From positions 186,001-250,000 of the forward strand of contig NZ_CAMKWA010000002.1 in assembly GCF_946476835.1 (NCBI RefSeq): DNA of 64,000 nt, read 5' to 3'. Each line of letters starts with the position of its first letter. Position 1 is the first letter of the stretch. Below, piece after piece: positions 10,403 to 19,798 of this stretch. The DNA comes from an uncultured Neokomagataea sp. (GTDB taxonomy: Bacteria; Pseudomonadota; Alphaproteobacteria; Acetobacterales; Acetobacteraceae). The position numbers and the translations under genes are program-made. Below the pieces are notes generated by a model that saw only the letters and a list, made by a program, of their open reading frames with translations, was not told the DNA's origin and ran no database searches.

Positions 10403-12322
10403 TTGAGCCTTTTGACCATTTCCGATCTGACCCTCCGCATCGCCGGACGTACCCTTCTGGACAATGCGTCCTTGAATGTGGATCCCGGCCGAAAAATTGG
10501 CCTCGTCGGCCGTAATGGTGCCGGAAAATCCACACTCCTCGCCGCAATCGCTGGGGATATAAGCCCCGATGGGGGCACCATCACCCTCGCAAACCGGGCA
10601 ACAATGGGCCGCGTGAAGCAAGAAACCCCTTCCGGGAACACATCCCTGATAGACACCGTGCTGGAAGGGGACCTCGAACGCACACAGCTTTTACACGCAG
10701 CAGAAACCGAAACAGACCCCACACGCATTGCCGATGTGCATGAACGCCTCATCGCCATTGATGCCTACACAGCCCCAGCACGCGCAGGCGCGATTCTTTC
10801 TGGTCTTGGCTTTGACCAAGATGCCCAACTCCGCCCCGTTTCCGACTTCTCTGGCGGTTGGCGTATGCGTGTCTCCCTTGCCACAGCCCTCTTCCTGAGC
10901 CCAGACCTGCTCTTACTCGATGAGCCGACCAACCATTTGGACATTGAAGCCGTATTATGGTTGGAATCATGGCTTGCCAAATTCCCCGGCGCCGCCATCA
11001 TCGTCAGCCATGATCGCTCCTTGCTCGATAACACCGTAGATGCCATCGCGCATCTGGATCGTGGCAATTTGAGCCTCACCCCCGGCGGCTATGACAACTT
11101 CATCCGCATCCGCACCGAGCAAGCTCTACAACAAAACCGTATGGCAGAACGCGTGGCGACCCAACGCGCGCATATGCAAGCCTTTGTGGACCGCTTCCGC
11201 GCACAGGCGACCAAAGCACGCCAAGCACAAGCACGGATCAAAGCTCTCGAAAAACTACCGCAAATTGACTCCGTCGTTGAAGACAGCCCCACACGTTTCA
11301 ACTTCCCAGAACCAGCCCAACTACCTCCGCCGATGCTCACGCTCGACCAAGTCACCGCAGGCTATGGCGATCACATCGTTCTCAGCGGCCTCAATCAGCG
11401 CCTCGATATGGAAGACCGTATTGCACTTCTGGGGCAGAACGGGCGCGGAAAATCCACCTTTGCGAAGATTCTGGCGGGACGACTTGAGCCCTTAAAAGGC
11501 TCCGTCAAACATTCATCAAAACTCCGCATCGGGTATTTTGCACAACATCAATCCGATGAATTAGTGCTGTCTGACACCCCGATTGATCACATGGCCCGCG
11601 CCATGCCTGATGCCACCCCCGTTGCCGTTCGCGCGCAACTAGACCGCTTCGGCCTTGACGCCCTCCGCGCGGAAACGCGCGTGGCCGAACTCTCCGGGGG
11701 CGAAAAAGCACGTCTTCTGCTCGCCCTAGCCACACGTGAAGCACCACATCTTCTACTGCTTGACGAACCAACCAACCACCTTGATCTTGATGCACGTGAC
11801 GCACTGATCCGTGCGCTCGCAGCCTTCCAAGGGGCCGTCATCCTCATCAGCCATGACAGCCACCTAGTCGAATCCGTGGCAGACCGGTTCTGGCTAGTCG
11901 AAGGAGGCACCATTACCCCCTTCGAAGGCGACATGGCTGAGTATAAAGCTTGGCTTATTGAGCGTGCCCGTAAAGCCCGCGCCGAGAATGCGGAACGCGC
12001 TCGTACCCCACAGAATGAAGCCGACACCGCGCAAACACCAACGCCTTCCGCTGCCCAGCGACGCGCGGATCGCAAAGAACTCACCCGCGCGCTCGCCCCC
12101 TTGCGCCGTAAGATTAAAGACGCAGAGACCAAATTGGCCCAAATCGCCAAAGAACTCGCCACCATCGAGGAAAAGCTGGCTGATCCCGACCTCTACCAAT
12201 CAGGAAACCCCGGCGATATTGCCTCTCTCAACGCACACCGTGCGGGATTGGAAGCCAAACAAGCCGAAATCGAGGAAATCTGGCTCGAAGCACAAACAGA
12301 ACTTGAAGAGGCTTCCGCTTAA
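10403..12322 (+). CDS. ABC-F family ATP-binding protein (TTG start)
   Basis: Two ABC domains: GRNGAGKST/FSGGWRMRV and GQNGRGKST/LSGGEKARL; no TM; linker and coiled C-term. Confidence 0.95.
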   Translation: MSLLTISDLTLRIAGRTLLDNASLNVDPGRKIGLVGRNGAGKSTLLAAIAGDISPDGGTITLANRATMGRVKQETPSGNTSLIDTVLEGDLERTQLLHAAETETDPTRIADVHERLIAIDAYTAPARAGAILSGLGFDQDAQLRPVSDFSGGWRMRVSLATALFLSPDLLLLDEPTNHLDIEAVLWLESWLAKFPGAAIIVSHDRSLLDNTVDAIAHLDRGNLSLTPGGYDNFIRIRTEQALQQNRMAERVATQRAHMQAFVDRFRAQATKARQAQARIKALEKLPQIDSVVEDSPTRFNFPEPAQLPPPMLTLDQVTAGYGDHIVLSGLNQRLDMEDRIALLGQNGRGKSTFAKILAGRLEPLKGSVKHSSKLRIGYFAQHQSDELVLSDTPIDHMARAMPDATPVAVRAQLDRFGLDALRAETRVAELSGGEKARLLLALATREAPHLLLLDEPTNHLDLDARDALIRALAAFQGAVILISHDSHLVESVADRFWLVEGGTITPFEGDMAEYKAWLIERARKARAENAERARTPQNEADTAQTPTPSAAQRRADRKELTRALAPLRRKIKDAETKLAQIAKELATIEEKLADPDLYQSGNPGDIASLNAHRAGLEAKQAEIEEIWLEAQTELEEASA

Positions 12323-12441
12323 AACCCTCGACACACATATCATTCCCAGAGCTTTGTTAGGGCACTGTCACAACATACTCTAGGGGATGATAGTCACGCG
12401 CCGTCATCTGCTTTAACGTAACATTCCCGTTCTCAATCAAG

Positions 12442-13578
12442 GTGATTACCATGCCGCTGCCCTTCCCTGGTTCCGCCCCACAAGAAAACGAACCACGCGC
12501 ACGGGAATTGCAGCGTATTGCCACGGTTATGCGCGTCACCCTTGCCATTGCCCTAACCATGCTCGCCATCTGGCTCATGGGAGACGTTCTCACCGTCGTC
12601 TTTGCGGCCGCATTGGTCTCTATCGTTTTGCACGGCTTGGCACGCATCCTACGCCGAGGCGTACCGTTCCTCAACTATACCTCTGCCGTCGCCATTGTTG
12701 CACTTATCCTGCTGCTCCTGATTGTTGGTCTCGGCTGGAGCAGCGGCCCTGCAATTGGTGATCAATTCTTGCGCCTCAAACAAGCCTTGATCGTCCAATC
12801 TGGTGGCCTCAAAGCCCAGCTGTCCGATTCAACACTCGGCCGTATGATCCTCGACTACCTCCCTACGTCTTTAGGCGGCAATGCCAATAGTTCTGGTGGC
12901 CTCAGCAGCTTTGGCACCGGTATTGCAGGGTCTGTCACAGGGTTACTCAGCAGCGCTTTTGGCGTTTTAGGAACACTCGCCGTTGTCCTGATTGCTGGCT
13001 TGTACTTTGCCCTCTCACCTTCCCAATATATTGATGGCGTATTACGGCTCATTCCCCCCGCACAACGTAGCACCGTCCGCAGCCTCATGCTCACCGCAGG
13101 TGCAACCTTATGGGCGTGGACCGCAGGCCAAGCCCTCGACATGCTCGTCGTTGGGCTTTTATCCGGTATCGGCCTCTATTTTATTGGTGTTCCACTTGCG
13201 TTAGCGCTCGGTGTCATCGCGGGTTTATGTAACTTTATTCCCTATATCGGCGCGATTATGGGGGCCGTTCCTGCCATTTTACTCGCACTATCCATGGGAC
13301 GAAAAGAAGCCCTTTTGGTCATCATTCTCTATAGCGTCATTCAGTTCTTTGAAGGCAATGTCATGGCCCCGATGATCCAACGGCGCGCCGTACATATGCC
13401 ACCTGCCATCGCCATTCTTTCCCAAACTGTTTTCAGTTCTATTCTTGGTATTCCTGGCCTGATTATCGCATCTCCACTCACGGCAGCACTCCTCGCCGTG
13501 ATGGATAAAGCAACCCCTCCGCTCGAAGAGAACGTGCAAACCCGCCATGAACTTGAGGACGAAAACAGCTCATCCTAA
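12442..13578 (+). CDS. AI-2E (YdiK/PerM-like) family transporter; start may be ATG at 12451
   Basis: Multiple TMs; ALALGVIAGLCNFIPYIGAIMGAVPAILLAL and C-terminal MAPMIQRRAVHMPPAI. Confidence 0.9.
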   Translation: MITMPLPFPGSAPQENEPRARELQRIATVMRVTLAIALTMLAIWLMGDVLTVVFAAALVSIVLHGLARILRRGVPFLNYTSAVAIVALILLLLIVGLGWSSGPAIGDQFLRLKQALIVQSGGLKAQLSDSTLGRMILDYLPTSLGGNANSSGGLSSFGTGIAGSVTGLLSSAFGVLGTLAVVLIAGLYFALSPSQYIDGVLRLIPPAQRSTVRSLMLTAGATLWAWTAGQALDMLVVGLLSGIGLYFIGVPLALALGVIAGLCNFIPYIGAIMGAVPAILLALSMGRKEALLVIILYSVIQFFEGNVMAPMIQRRAVHMPPAIAILSQTVFSSILGIPGLIIASPLTAALLAVMDKATPPLEENVQTRHELEDENSSS

Positions 13579-13608
13579 AAAATACACATAGCCTAATTTT
13601 TTCGCTTG

Positions 13609-13648
13609 CTCCTGACGTAACGTCATCAAACACTCTCTACGTCAGGAG
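13609..13648 (+). promoter_or_regulatory. MerR-type operator and larger inverted repeat overlapping the merR ribosome-binding site
   Basis: TGACGT-A-ACGTCA at 13613-13625 and CTCCTGACGTA(13609-13619)...TACGTCAGGAG(13638-13648), 11-bp perfect arms. Confidence 0.6.
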
Positions 13649-13654
13649 GATATT

Positions 13655-14447
13655 ATGCAGACACAAAACCCCTTACTGACCATCGGTGAATTTGCTAAAG
13701 CGGCTAACACCACCCCACGCACATTGCGTCATTTTGAAGCCTTGGGCCTTCTCCGTTCCAAGCGCGCGAAGAATGGACGCCGCTTCTATGATGAGCAGTC
13801 AATCACAGCATTTTTGCACATTATAACACTGAAAAGTGCTGGCTTTTCTCTGCGAGAAATTCATGATTTTCTTGAGCATCCCCTCAATCTGGATAGCGTC
13901 CTCAAAACCCAGATTACCCTTTTGGAAAACAAGCAAAAAGAAACCGAGCAAGCCCTCAACACACTCAAGAGTTTACACAATAACTACAACCAGCCTCCGG
14001 ATAGGGCAGCCATTACCATCCAAGAATTTTGTCAATTACTACGCCAAACCACACATAAACTGGACAAAAAAGCTTTAGAGCCCCTTATCAACAAACATTT
14101 CACTCAAACAGAAAAACAACAATGGGAAGCTACAGCCGATAAACACTTTCCGAACGACAATCGGGATTTTTATGATCTAAAATGGAAAAATCTTATCAAA
14201 CGCATTGATCAGGCTCGCCTCTGCGGAACGCACCCCCGAAGCCGCTGCTTTTGTGAAAGAGTGGCGTACCCTGCAAGAGCCCCTACAAGCCGCTTTAGGC
14301 CACGATTTATGGAGCAAAACCGCAGCCCTCTGCCAAGAGCTTCATAACTCTCCCCAAGCGCAAAAAGCTCCATTTTCCGCAGAAACTTTAAGCTTTATTC
14401 AGGCGGCTTCGGACCATCTGAAGGCAGCGGAACATCCTGCGGGATAA
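13655..14447 (+). pseudogene. MerR/TipAS-like regulator split by a frameshift near 14204-14220
   Basis: ORF 13655-14347 has a MerR HTH (LTIGEFAKAANTTPRTLRHFEALGLL) and loses its expected C-term; ORF 14205-14447 in the +1 frame continues with ASAERTPEAAAFVKEWRTLQEPLQAALG. Confidence 0.75.
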
Positions 14448-14841
14448 TCCCTTTCAGGACGTCCTCAGGAAAACTGTTCATCCGGTACGGACCGTGCTCT
14501 TGAGTCTGGATGCCAACATCATCCGGCGTATGTGGGTGCCGCCAGACAGACACCCACAGAGAACGCCCCTGCGGCGCATCCAAATGAAAGACAACATCTC
14601 CAACATGAGGCGGAACCTCCCCTACCGGTCCCCACCCTGTACGATGCGCTTGCACCCACTGATCCAACATCTGCACCTCAGACGCTGTCAAAACACGCAA
14701 ATGAGGAACCTCTAACTGCCCCCCAACAACATGCGGCAAATCCCAAGGGCGCAACAGCGGCCAGCATACTGTCCAGATCACAACGACCGGCACACCCACC
14801 ACGGCAATAAAGGCGAGTAAGAGCTTCTTCTCGCGGGTCAT
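14395..14841 (-). CDS. Small protein with N-terminal TM segment, unknown function
   Basis: 148 aa, one N-term hydrophobic helix; start overlaps the end of the upstream aminotransferase gene. Confidence 0.6.
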   Translation of the reverse strand: MTREKKLLLAFIAVVGVPVVVIWTVCWPLLRPWDLPHVVGGQLEVPHLRVLTASEVQMLDQWVQAHRTGWGPVGEVPPHVGDVVFHLDAPQGRSLWVSVWRHPHTPDDVGIQTQEHGPYRMNSFPEDVLKGIIPQDVPLPSDGPKPPE

Positions 14842-15998
14842 GACCCCACCTTTGCCATACCGGATTGGAGTGCTGTCACAACATGTGCCACTTCTTCATC
14901 CGTCAATTCAGGATGGATAGGCAATGCCAGAACACGCCCGCCCAACCCTTCTGAAACAGGTAAAGACACACCGTCATGAGCCGCAGCATAAGCAGGCTGA
15001 TGATGCAGCGGCTTCGGATAATACACCGCTGTTGGTACACCTTCTTCCTTCAAGTGCTCTTGTAGTGCATCACGCTGCGCAGCATCGACCAACAGCACAC
15101 AATAAACAGCCCACGCGCTCTCACTGTCAGCCACACGCACCGGTGCTTCGATTCCATTCGGCATACCCTGATCATATGCACATGCAATGGCATCACGACG
15201 CGCCAGCTCTTCAGGGAATGCATCCAGTTTCGCGAGCAATACAGCCGCCTGTATCGTGTCCAAGCGTGCATTCAGGCCAATACGCTCCACCGCATAGCGC
15301 GTCTTACCTTCACCATGCGAACGCAAAGACCGATACAAAGCTGCCCGCTCCGGATCATCTGTCAAAATGGCCCCACCATCCCCATAACCGCCCAATGGCT
15401 TAGACGGGAAGAAAGACAACGTCGTGGCCAACGCTTCATGCCCTAAACGACGCCCCTTATAGGAAGCCCCAAAAGACTGTGCACAATCCGCAAAGAGCAA
15501 AAGATTTTCCGCCTTTGCATACGCATTCAACTCATCCCACGGCGCTGGCTGCCCAAACAAATCCACACCGATCACAGCCCGCGGGGTCAAATCTCCAGAA
15601 CAACGTACCGCCTCAACACGCTGCGCTAATGACGCCAAATCAATTTGAAACGTATCCGGCGTGACATCCACAAAGACCGGTACCGCCCCCAGCAAAAGCA
15701 CAACCTCTGCCGTCGCTGTATAGGTAAACGCAGGTAGGAAAACAGCATCGCCCGGCCCAATGTTTTCCGCCATCAAGATCATCAACAGCGCATCCGTACC
15801 GGAGGAAACGCCGATAGCCTCCTTGGCCCCACCAAACGCTGCGAGCTTCTCCTCAAGCTCTGCCACTTCCGGCCCCATCACAAAACGACAATGCTGAAAG
15901 ACAGCATCCACACGCTGCTTCAACGCCGCGCCCAAACGCGCTTGCTGACGTGGGAGATCAAGAAAAGCGATTGATTTATTCATGGGGAGAAGTCCCAT
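14838..15998 (-). CDS. DegT/DnrJ/EryC1/StrS family PLP-dependent sugar aminotransferase; start may be the internal ATG at about 15983 (MNKSIAFLDL)
   Basis: IGVSSGTDALLMIL, PAFTYTATAEVVLLLGAVPVFVDV, SFFPSKPLGGYGDGGAI. Confidence 0.93.
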   Translation of the reverse strand: MGLLPMNKSIAFLDLPRQQARLGAALKQRVDAVFQHCRFVMGPEVAELEEKLAAFGGAKEAIGVSSGTDALLMILMAENIGPGDAVFLPAFTYTATAEVVLLLGAVPVFVDVTPDTFQIDLASLAQRVEAVRCSGDLTPRAVIGVDLFGQPAPWDELNAYAKAENLLLFADCAQSFGASYKGRRLGHEALATTLSFFPSKPLGGYGDGGAILTDDPERAALYRSLRSHGEGKTRYAVERIGLNARLDTIQAAVLLAKLDAFPEELARRDAIACAYDQGMPNGIEAPVRVADSESAWAVYCVLLVDAAQRDALQEHLKEEGVPTAVYYPKPLHHQPAYAAAHDGVSLPVSEGLGGRVLALPIHPELTDEEVAHVVTALQSGMAKVGS

Positions 15999-17997
15999 CT
16001 GTCACGGGTTCGAAGGCCAGAGCCCCCGTATTATGCCTGAATTCCGGCACTAAATCCTGAAGAATACGCATAACCGCCACCAAGTCACCCCGATGGCATG
16101 CGGCATCCAAAGAATCCAAAGCCTGACGTACAAGCTCGAAATCAACAGTGCGCGGCGTTGCAATCCGCAAGCCAGCCGCATCTGTCGGCACAGGTGCTTC
16201 TCGGCCATGGAACAGCTCTTCAAATAGCTTTTCCCCCGGCCGTAGCCCTGTAATCTTAATCTCAATATCGTCATGTGGGCGCAAACGTGCCAAGCGGATC
16301 ATCTGGCACGCCAGATCCATAATTTGGACTGGCTCCCCCATATCCAACACAAAGATACCACCCTCACGCAGACGCTGCTCCGTCGCGGCCTCTCCGTCAC
16401 GGTCACATGTGCCACGGGCTGCCGCTTGTAAGACAAGCCCTACCGCCTCTGGGATGGTCATGAAATACCGCGTCATTTTCGGATGCGTGACCGTCAGCGG
16501 GCCACCTTGCTGCAACTGACGGCGGAATAACGGCACAACAGACCCAGTAGAGCCCAAAACATTACCAAAACGCACAGTCACACAGCGCATTGAGCCTTCA
16601 TCATTACGGGCACGCATATCCAAAGCCTGCCCATAAATCTCAGCACAACGTTTGCTCGCCCCCATCAAGCTTGATGGATTAACCGCCTTATCCGTTGAGA
16701 CCAAAACAGTTGCACGCGCACCGGCAGCTTGCGCAGTATCCAAAACAACCCGGGTGCCCAGCACATTCGTACGCACACCTTCAATCGGGTTATTTTCCAC
16801 CAAAGGAACATGCTTCAAAGCCGCAGCATGGAACACAATCTCCGGCGGATACTGCTGAAACACCTCCGCCATCCGCTCCCGATCCCGCACGTCTGCGATG
16901 ACCTGCACACACGACAAATTCGGGAAACGCTCCGATAGGTCCAAATGAATTTGCCACAGCGCATATTCACTTTGTTCAATCAGCAGCAACGTCGTCGGTT
17001 GATACGCCGCAATCTGCCGCACCAACTCAGAGCCAATACTGCCGCCGGCACCGGTAACAGCCACCACACGGCCAGCCAGCAAATGCTGTATTCCCCGCCC
17101 GTCCAAGGCTACGGGTGCACGGTTCAGCAAATCTTCAATGGCAATCGGCTGTAACTCAATATGTGCTGCGGGCTGCAAAGCCGTAAGGGACGGCGTCCGC
17201 AACACATCAACCCCGAAGAGGCGCGCCGTGTCCAACACTTGTGACAACGCCGCACCGCGCAAATCCGGTGATGTCACAACAATTTTTCCAGGCTGCCGTC
17301 CCGAAACCACCAATCGCCGCAACAACTCGGAAAATTCGTCCAAAGCGCCCAAGATAGGCGCACTATGAATACGCCGCCCCGCTTGCTGTTCACTCAGCGT
17401 GACGACACCCACAACTTTTTGACTGCTAACGCGGTCACGCTCCATCGCACGGATAAAAAGATCGGCTTCAAAATCTGCGCCTATAAGGAGCACACGTTCA
17501 CGTGGTAGTCCCCAAGGCTGACGCCGCGTACAAATCCGCCAGAACATACGGATTGCACCCAACAACACTAAAAGCACCAAAGCATGAATAAGCGGGAAAG
17601 TCGGCGTTGGTAGACCAAAACCAAACAACAGTAATAATGCCATAAACAAACCTGCGCTCACCACAGATGCGCAGGCGATCCCGATTAAATCACTCAGCCC
17701 CGAAAACCGCCAATATTGCTGCGGCATACGAAAGGGCAAACCCGAAACAAGAAGTGTAATACCACCACCCGCCACAAACCATAATGGATGCAGCATGCCG
17801 CCTTCAGGGGCCGCCAGCCACCGTGCCAAAGGTGCCGCTATGGCTGAAACCATACCGTCCAAAAGGACATTTAATGCAATCCGGCGGGAGCGTGTCATAA
17901 GGAACCATCCCCCCCGACGCGATGCCAGATCGGCCATAGGGGCATTGTCCTCAACAGAGGGGGCAGCAGGTGCTTCAGAATGCGTCATACTCGTCAC
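15976..17997 (-). CDS. Membrane-anchored nucleoside-diphosphate-sugar epimerase/4,6-dehydratase (CapD/WbpM/PglF-like)
   Basis: N-term TM bundle, CoA-binding-like domain, then VVAVTGAGGSIGSELVRQI and C-term LDMGEPVQIMDLACQMIRLARL. Confidence 0.93.
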   Translation of the reverse strand: MTSMTHSEAPAAPSVEDNAPMADLASRRGGWFLMTRSRRIALNVLLDGMVSAIAAPLARWLAAPEGGMLHPLWFVAGGGITLLVSGLPFRMPQQYWRFSGLSDLIGIACASVVSAGLFMALLLLFGFGLPTPTFPLIHALVLLVLLGAIRMFWRICTRRQPWGLPRERVLLIGADFEADLFIRAMERDRVSSQKVVGVVTLSEQQAGRRIHSAPILGALDEFSELLRRLVVSGRQPGKIVVTSPDLRGAALSQVLDTARLFGVDVLRTPSLTALQPAAHIELQPIAIEDLLNRAPVALDGRGIQHLLAGRVVAVTGAGGSIGSELVRQIAAYQPTTLLLIEQSEYALWQIHLDLSERFPNLSCVQVIADVRDRERMAEVFQQYPPEIVFHAAALKHVPLVENNPIEGVRTNVLGTRVVLDTAQAAGARATVLVSTDKAVNPSSLMGASKRCAEIYGQALDMRARNDEGSMRCVTVRFGNVLGSTGSVVPLFRRQLQQGGPLTVTHPKMTRYFMTIPEAVGLVLQAAARGTCDRDGEAATEQRLREGGIFVLDMGEPVQIMDLACQMIRLARLRPHDDIEIKITGLRPGEKLFEELFHGREAPVPTDAAGLRIATPRTVDFELVRQALDSLDAACHRGDLVAVMRILQDLVPEFRHNTGALAFEPVTDGTSPHE

Positions 17998-18031
17998 ATC
18001 CTGCTTATAGCGCTAAAATACACAATACCCT

Positions 18032-19009
18032 ATGGTCTGCATTATGCTGTTTTCTGTTACATCACTGTTTTCGGGCCTTACCCTTGCATGTTGTGCAGTG
18101 CCGGTCCTGTGCGCCACCTTAATACTTATCATGATCCGGATTGGCGTATTAGATCACCCCGTTGCGCGGAGTGCTCACACGCGTCCTATCCCCAAAGGCG
18201 GCGGTATCGGCATTATAGGCAGCTTTTTGGTCACAATCCCTGCCGCACTCTATCTTCACCCGCATATACATGCGGTCCCGATTGCCGGCCTTATGACAGG
18301 CGTTTTCTTTCTCGCCATCGTCTCATGGGCGGATGATATATATTCTTTTAAAGCTTGGTATAAACTCGCGGCACAGTGCCTTGCAGCGTTTCTCGTAGCA
18401 CTTCCCGTCACGTCGAGTCCCCTCACTCTCGGAGCCGATGTGTGCCTTGCCGTCTTTATGACCAATGCGCTTAATTTTATTGATGGCATCAACGGCTTAG
18501 CAGCTGGAAGCATGGCCATCGCCGCTCTGCTCCTCGCCGCTACTGGCTTACACCCTGAAATTCTTCTTCTTCTCGCACTCGCGCTGCTCACCTTTTTGCC
18601 CTTTAATTTTCCTAAAGCGCGTATTTTCATGGGTGATGTTGGTAGCCAATCCGCAGCACTCGTCATGGCATGGTGCGCCATCCAACCAATCAATGCCGAG
18701 CCCACATTAGTACTCGCACTCTTTGCCGGTATTCTATGGGACGTACTCTTTACTCTGATCCGTCGCTTATGCGCGGGCAATCACCTCATGCAGGCCCATC
18801 GTGGGCATCTTTACCAATTAGCCACACGCTCCGGCCTCTCGGCACCATTCATTACACTTCTTTACTGGGCTTTTGTCGTTTGGGGCGCAGTCATCTGGGG
18901 AACAATCTCCCATCCGTCCATAGCCCTTCTACTCATTCTCGCACCACAATGCGGCTGGACCGCCTTTATCTGCTACCGAGCCCGGAAACATATCTCCTGC
19001 GCGTGGTGA
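18032..19009 (+). CDS. MraY/WecA-like undecaprenyl-phosphate glycosylphosphotransferase
   Basis: DHPVARSAHTRPIPKGGGIGI, TNALNFIDGINGLAAG, RIFMGDVGSQ. Confidence 0.9.
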   Translation: MVCIMLFSVTSLFSGLTLACCAVPVLCATLILIMIRIGVLDHPVARSAHTRPIPKGGGIGIIGSFLVTIPAALYLHPHIHAVPIAGLMTGVFFLAIVSWADDIYSFKAWYKLAAQCLAAFLVALPVTSSPLTLGADVCLAVFMTNALNFIDGINGLAAGSMAIAALLLAATGLHPEILLLLALALLTFLPFNFPKARIFMGDVGSQSAALVMAWCAIQPINAEPTLVLALFAGILWDVLFTLIRRLCAGNHLMQAHRGHLYQLATRSGLSAPFITLLYWAFVVWGAVIWGTISHPSIALLLILAPQCGWTAFICYRARKHISCAW

Positions 19010-19017
19010 AAGCATAA

Positions 19018-19050
19018 AAAAACCGCCATGGCATCCCACGGCGGCTTTTT
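19018..19050. terminator. Bidirectional intrinsic terminator
   Basis: AAAAACCGCC...GGCGGCTTTTT between convergent genes. Confidence 0.8.
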
Positions 19051-19086
19051 CATCAGTACTTTACAGCAGAGGAAAAGCGTTGACGC

Positions 19087-19488
19087 TTAGCCCGCGCGAC
19101 GTACGCTCAAACGCTCGACCTGACCAATAGCACGGTCATCACGATCCGCTTGTGAGCCAGAAGCTTCGGCCATAATTGCACGCATCTCCCGCAGGAACGC
19201 TTGTCCCTTCGGTGTATGGCGTACCAATACAGAACGACGATCCAATGGATCTGGCTTACGCTCTGCCAGACCCAGAACGCGCAACCGATCCAACGCACGC
19301 GTAATGGCAGGCTTGGACACATTCAATGCCGCCGCCAAACCACGAACCGTATGCGCACCATCATTCAAATAGCACGTCAAGAAAACAGCCAACTGACGTG
19401 CCGAAAGATCCGGCCCATCACGACGAACCAGCGTTACAACCGTACCGCAGAGAAGATTTAACATCTGATCATTCTTAGCCTGCGACAT
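19087..19488 (-). CDS. MarR-family transcriptional regulator (track ORF extends to 19788; start placed at MSQAKND)
   Basis: HTH VRGLAAALNVSKPAITRALDRLRVLGLAERKPDPLDRRSVLVRHTPKG; SD-like TAAGGAGTG just upstream of 19488. Confidence 0.85.
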   Translation of the reverse strand: MSQAKNDQMLNLLCGTVVTLVRRDGPDLSARQLAVFLTCYLNDGAHTVRGLAAALNVSKPAITRALDRLRVLGLAERKPDPLDRRSVLVRHTPKGQAFLREMRAIMAEASGSQADRDDRAIGQVERLSVRRAG

Positions 19489-19756
19489 AACTGCACTCCT
19501 TACGTTTCTTGCTCTCTCCGCAGACCCAACCGGGCTTTGCATCACCGACAACAATATTGAATCCGAAACGTTCCGTTTCGCTATGAGTTTAGACCTTCCC
19601 CTACAACCCATCATCACATTTGCCAGAACACTCTCCGAAGACAGCATCAAGGAAAACATCTCTAGGCAGAAAAGAAAGCCATTTAGTAAACGGAGGAATA
19701 AGCCGAAACGCCTTCGAAAAGACACCCCCTCCTCAAAGACAATTATGTTACGATAC

Positions 19757-19784
19757 AAAAAAGAGGGGGCGCCAACCCCCTCTT
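19757..19784 (-). terminator. Intrinsic terminator of the M17 aminopeptidase gene
   Basis: Minus strand AAGAGGGGG-TTGGCG-CCCCCTCTT-TTTT. Confidence 0.85.
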
Positions 19785-19798
19785 CCACTTCTCTTTTT

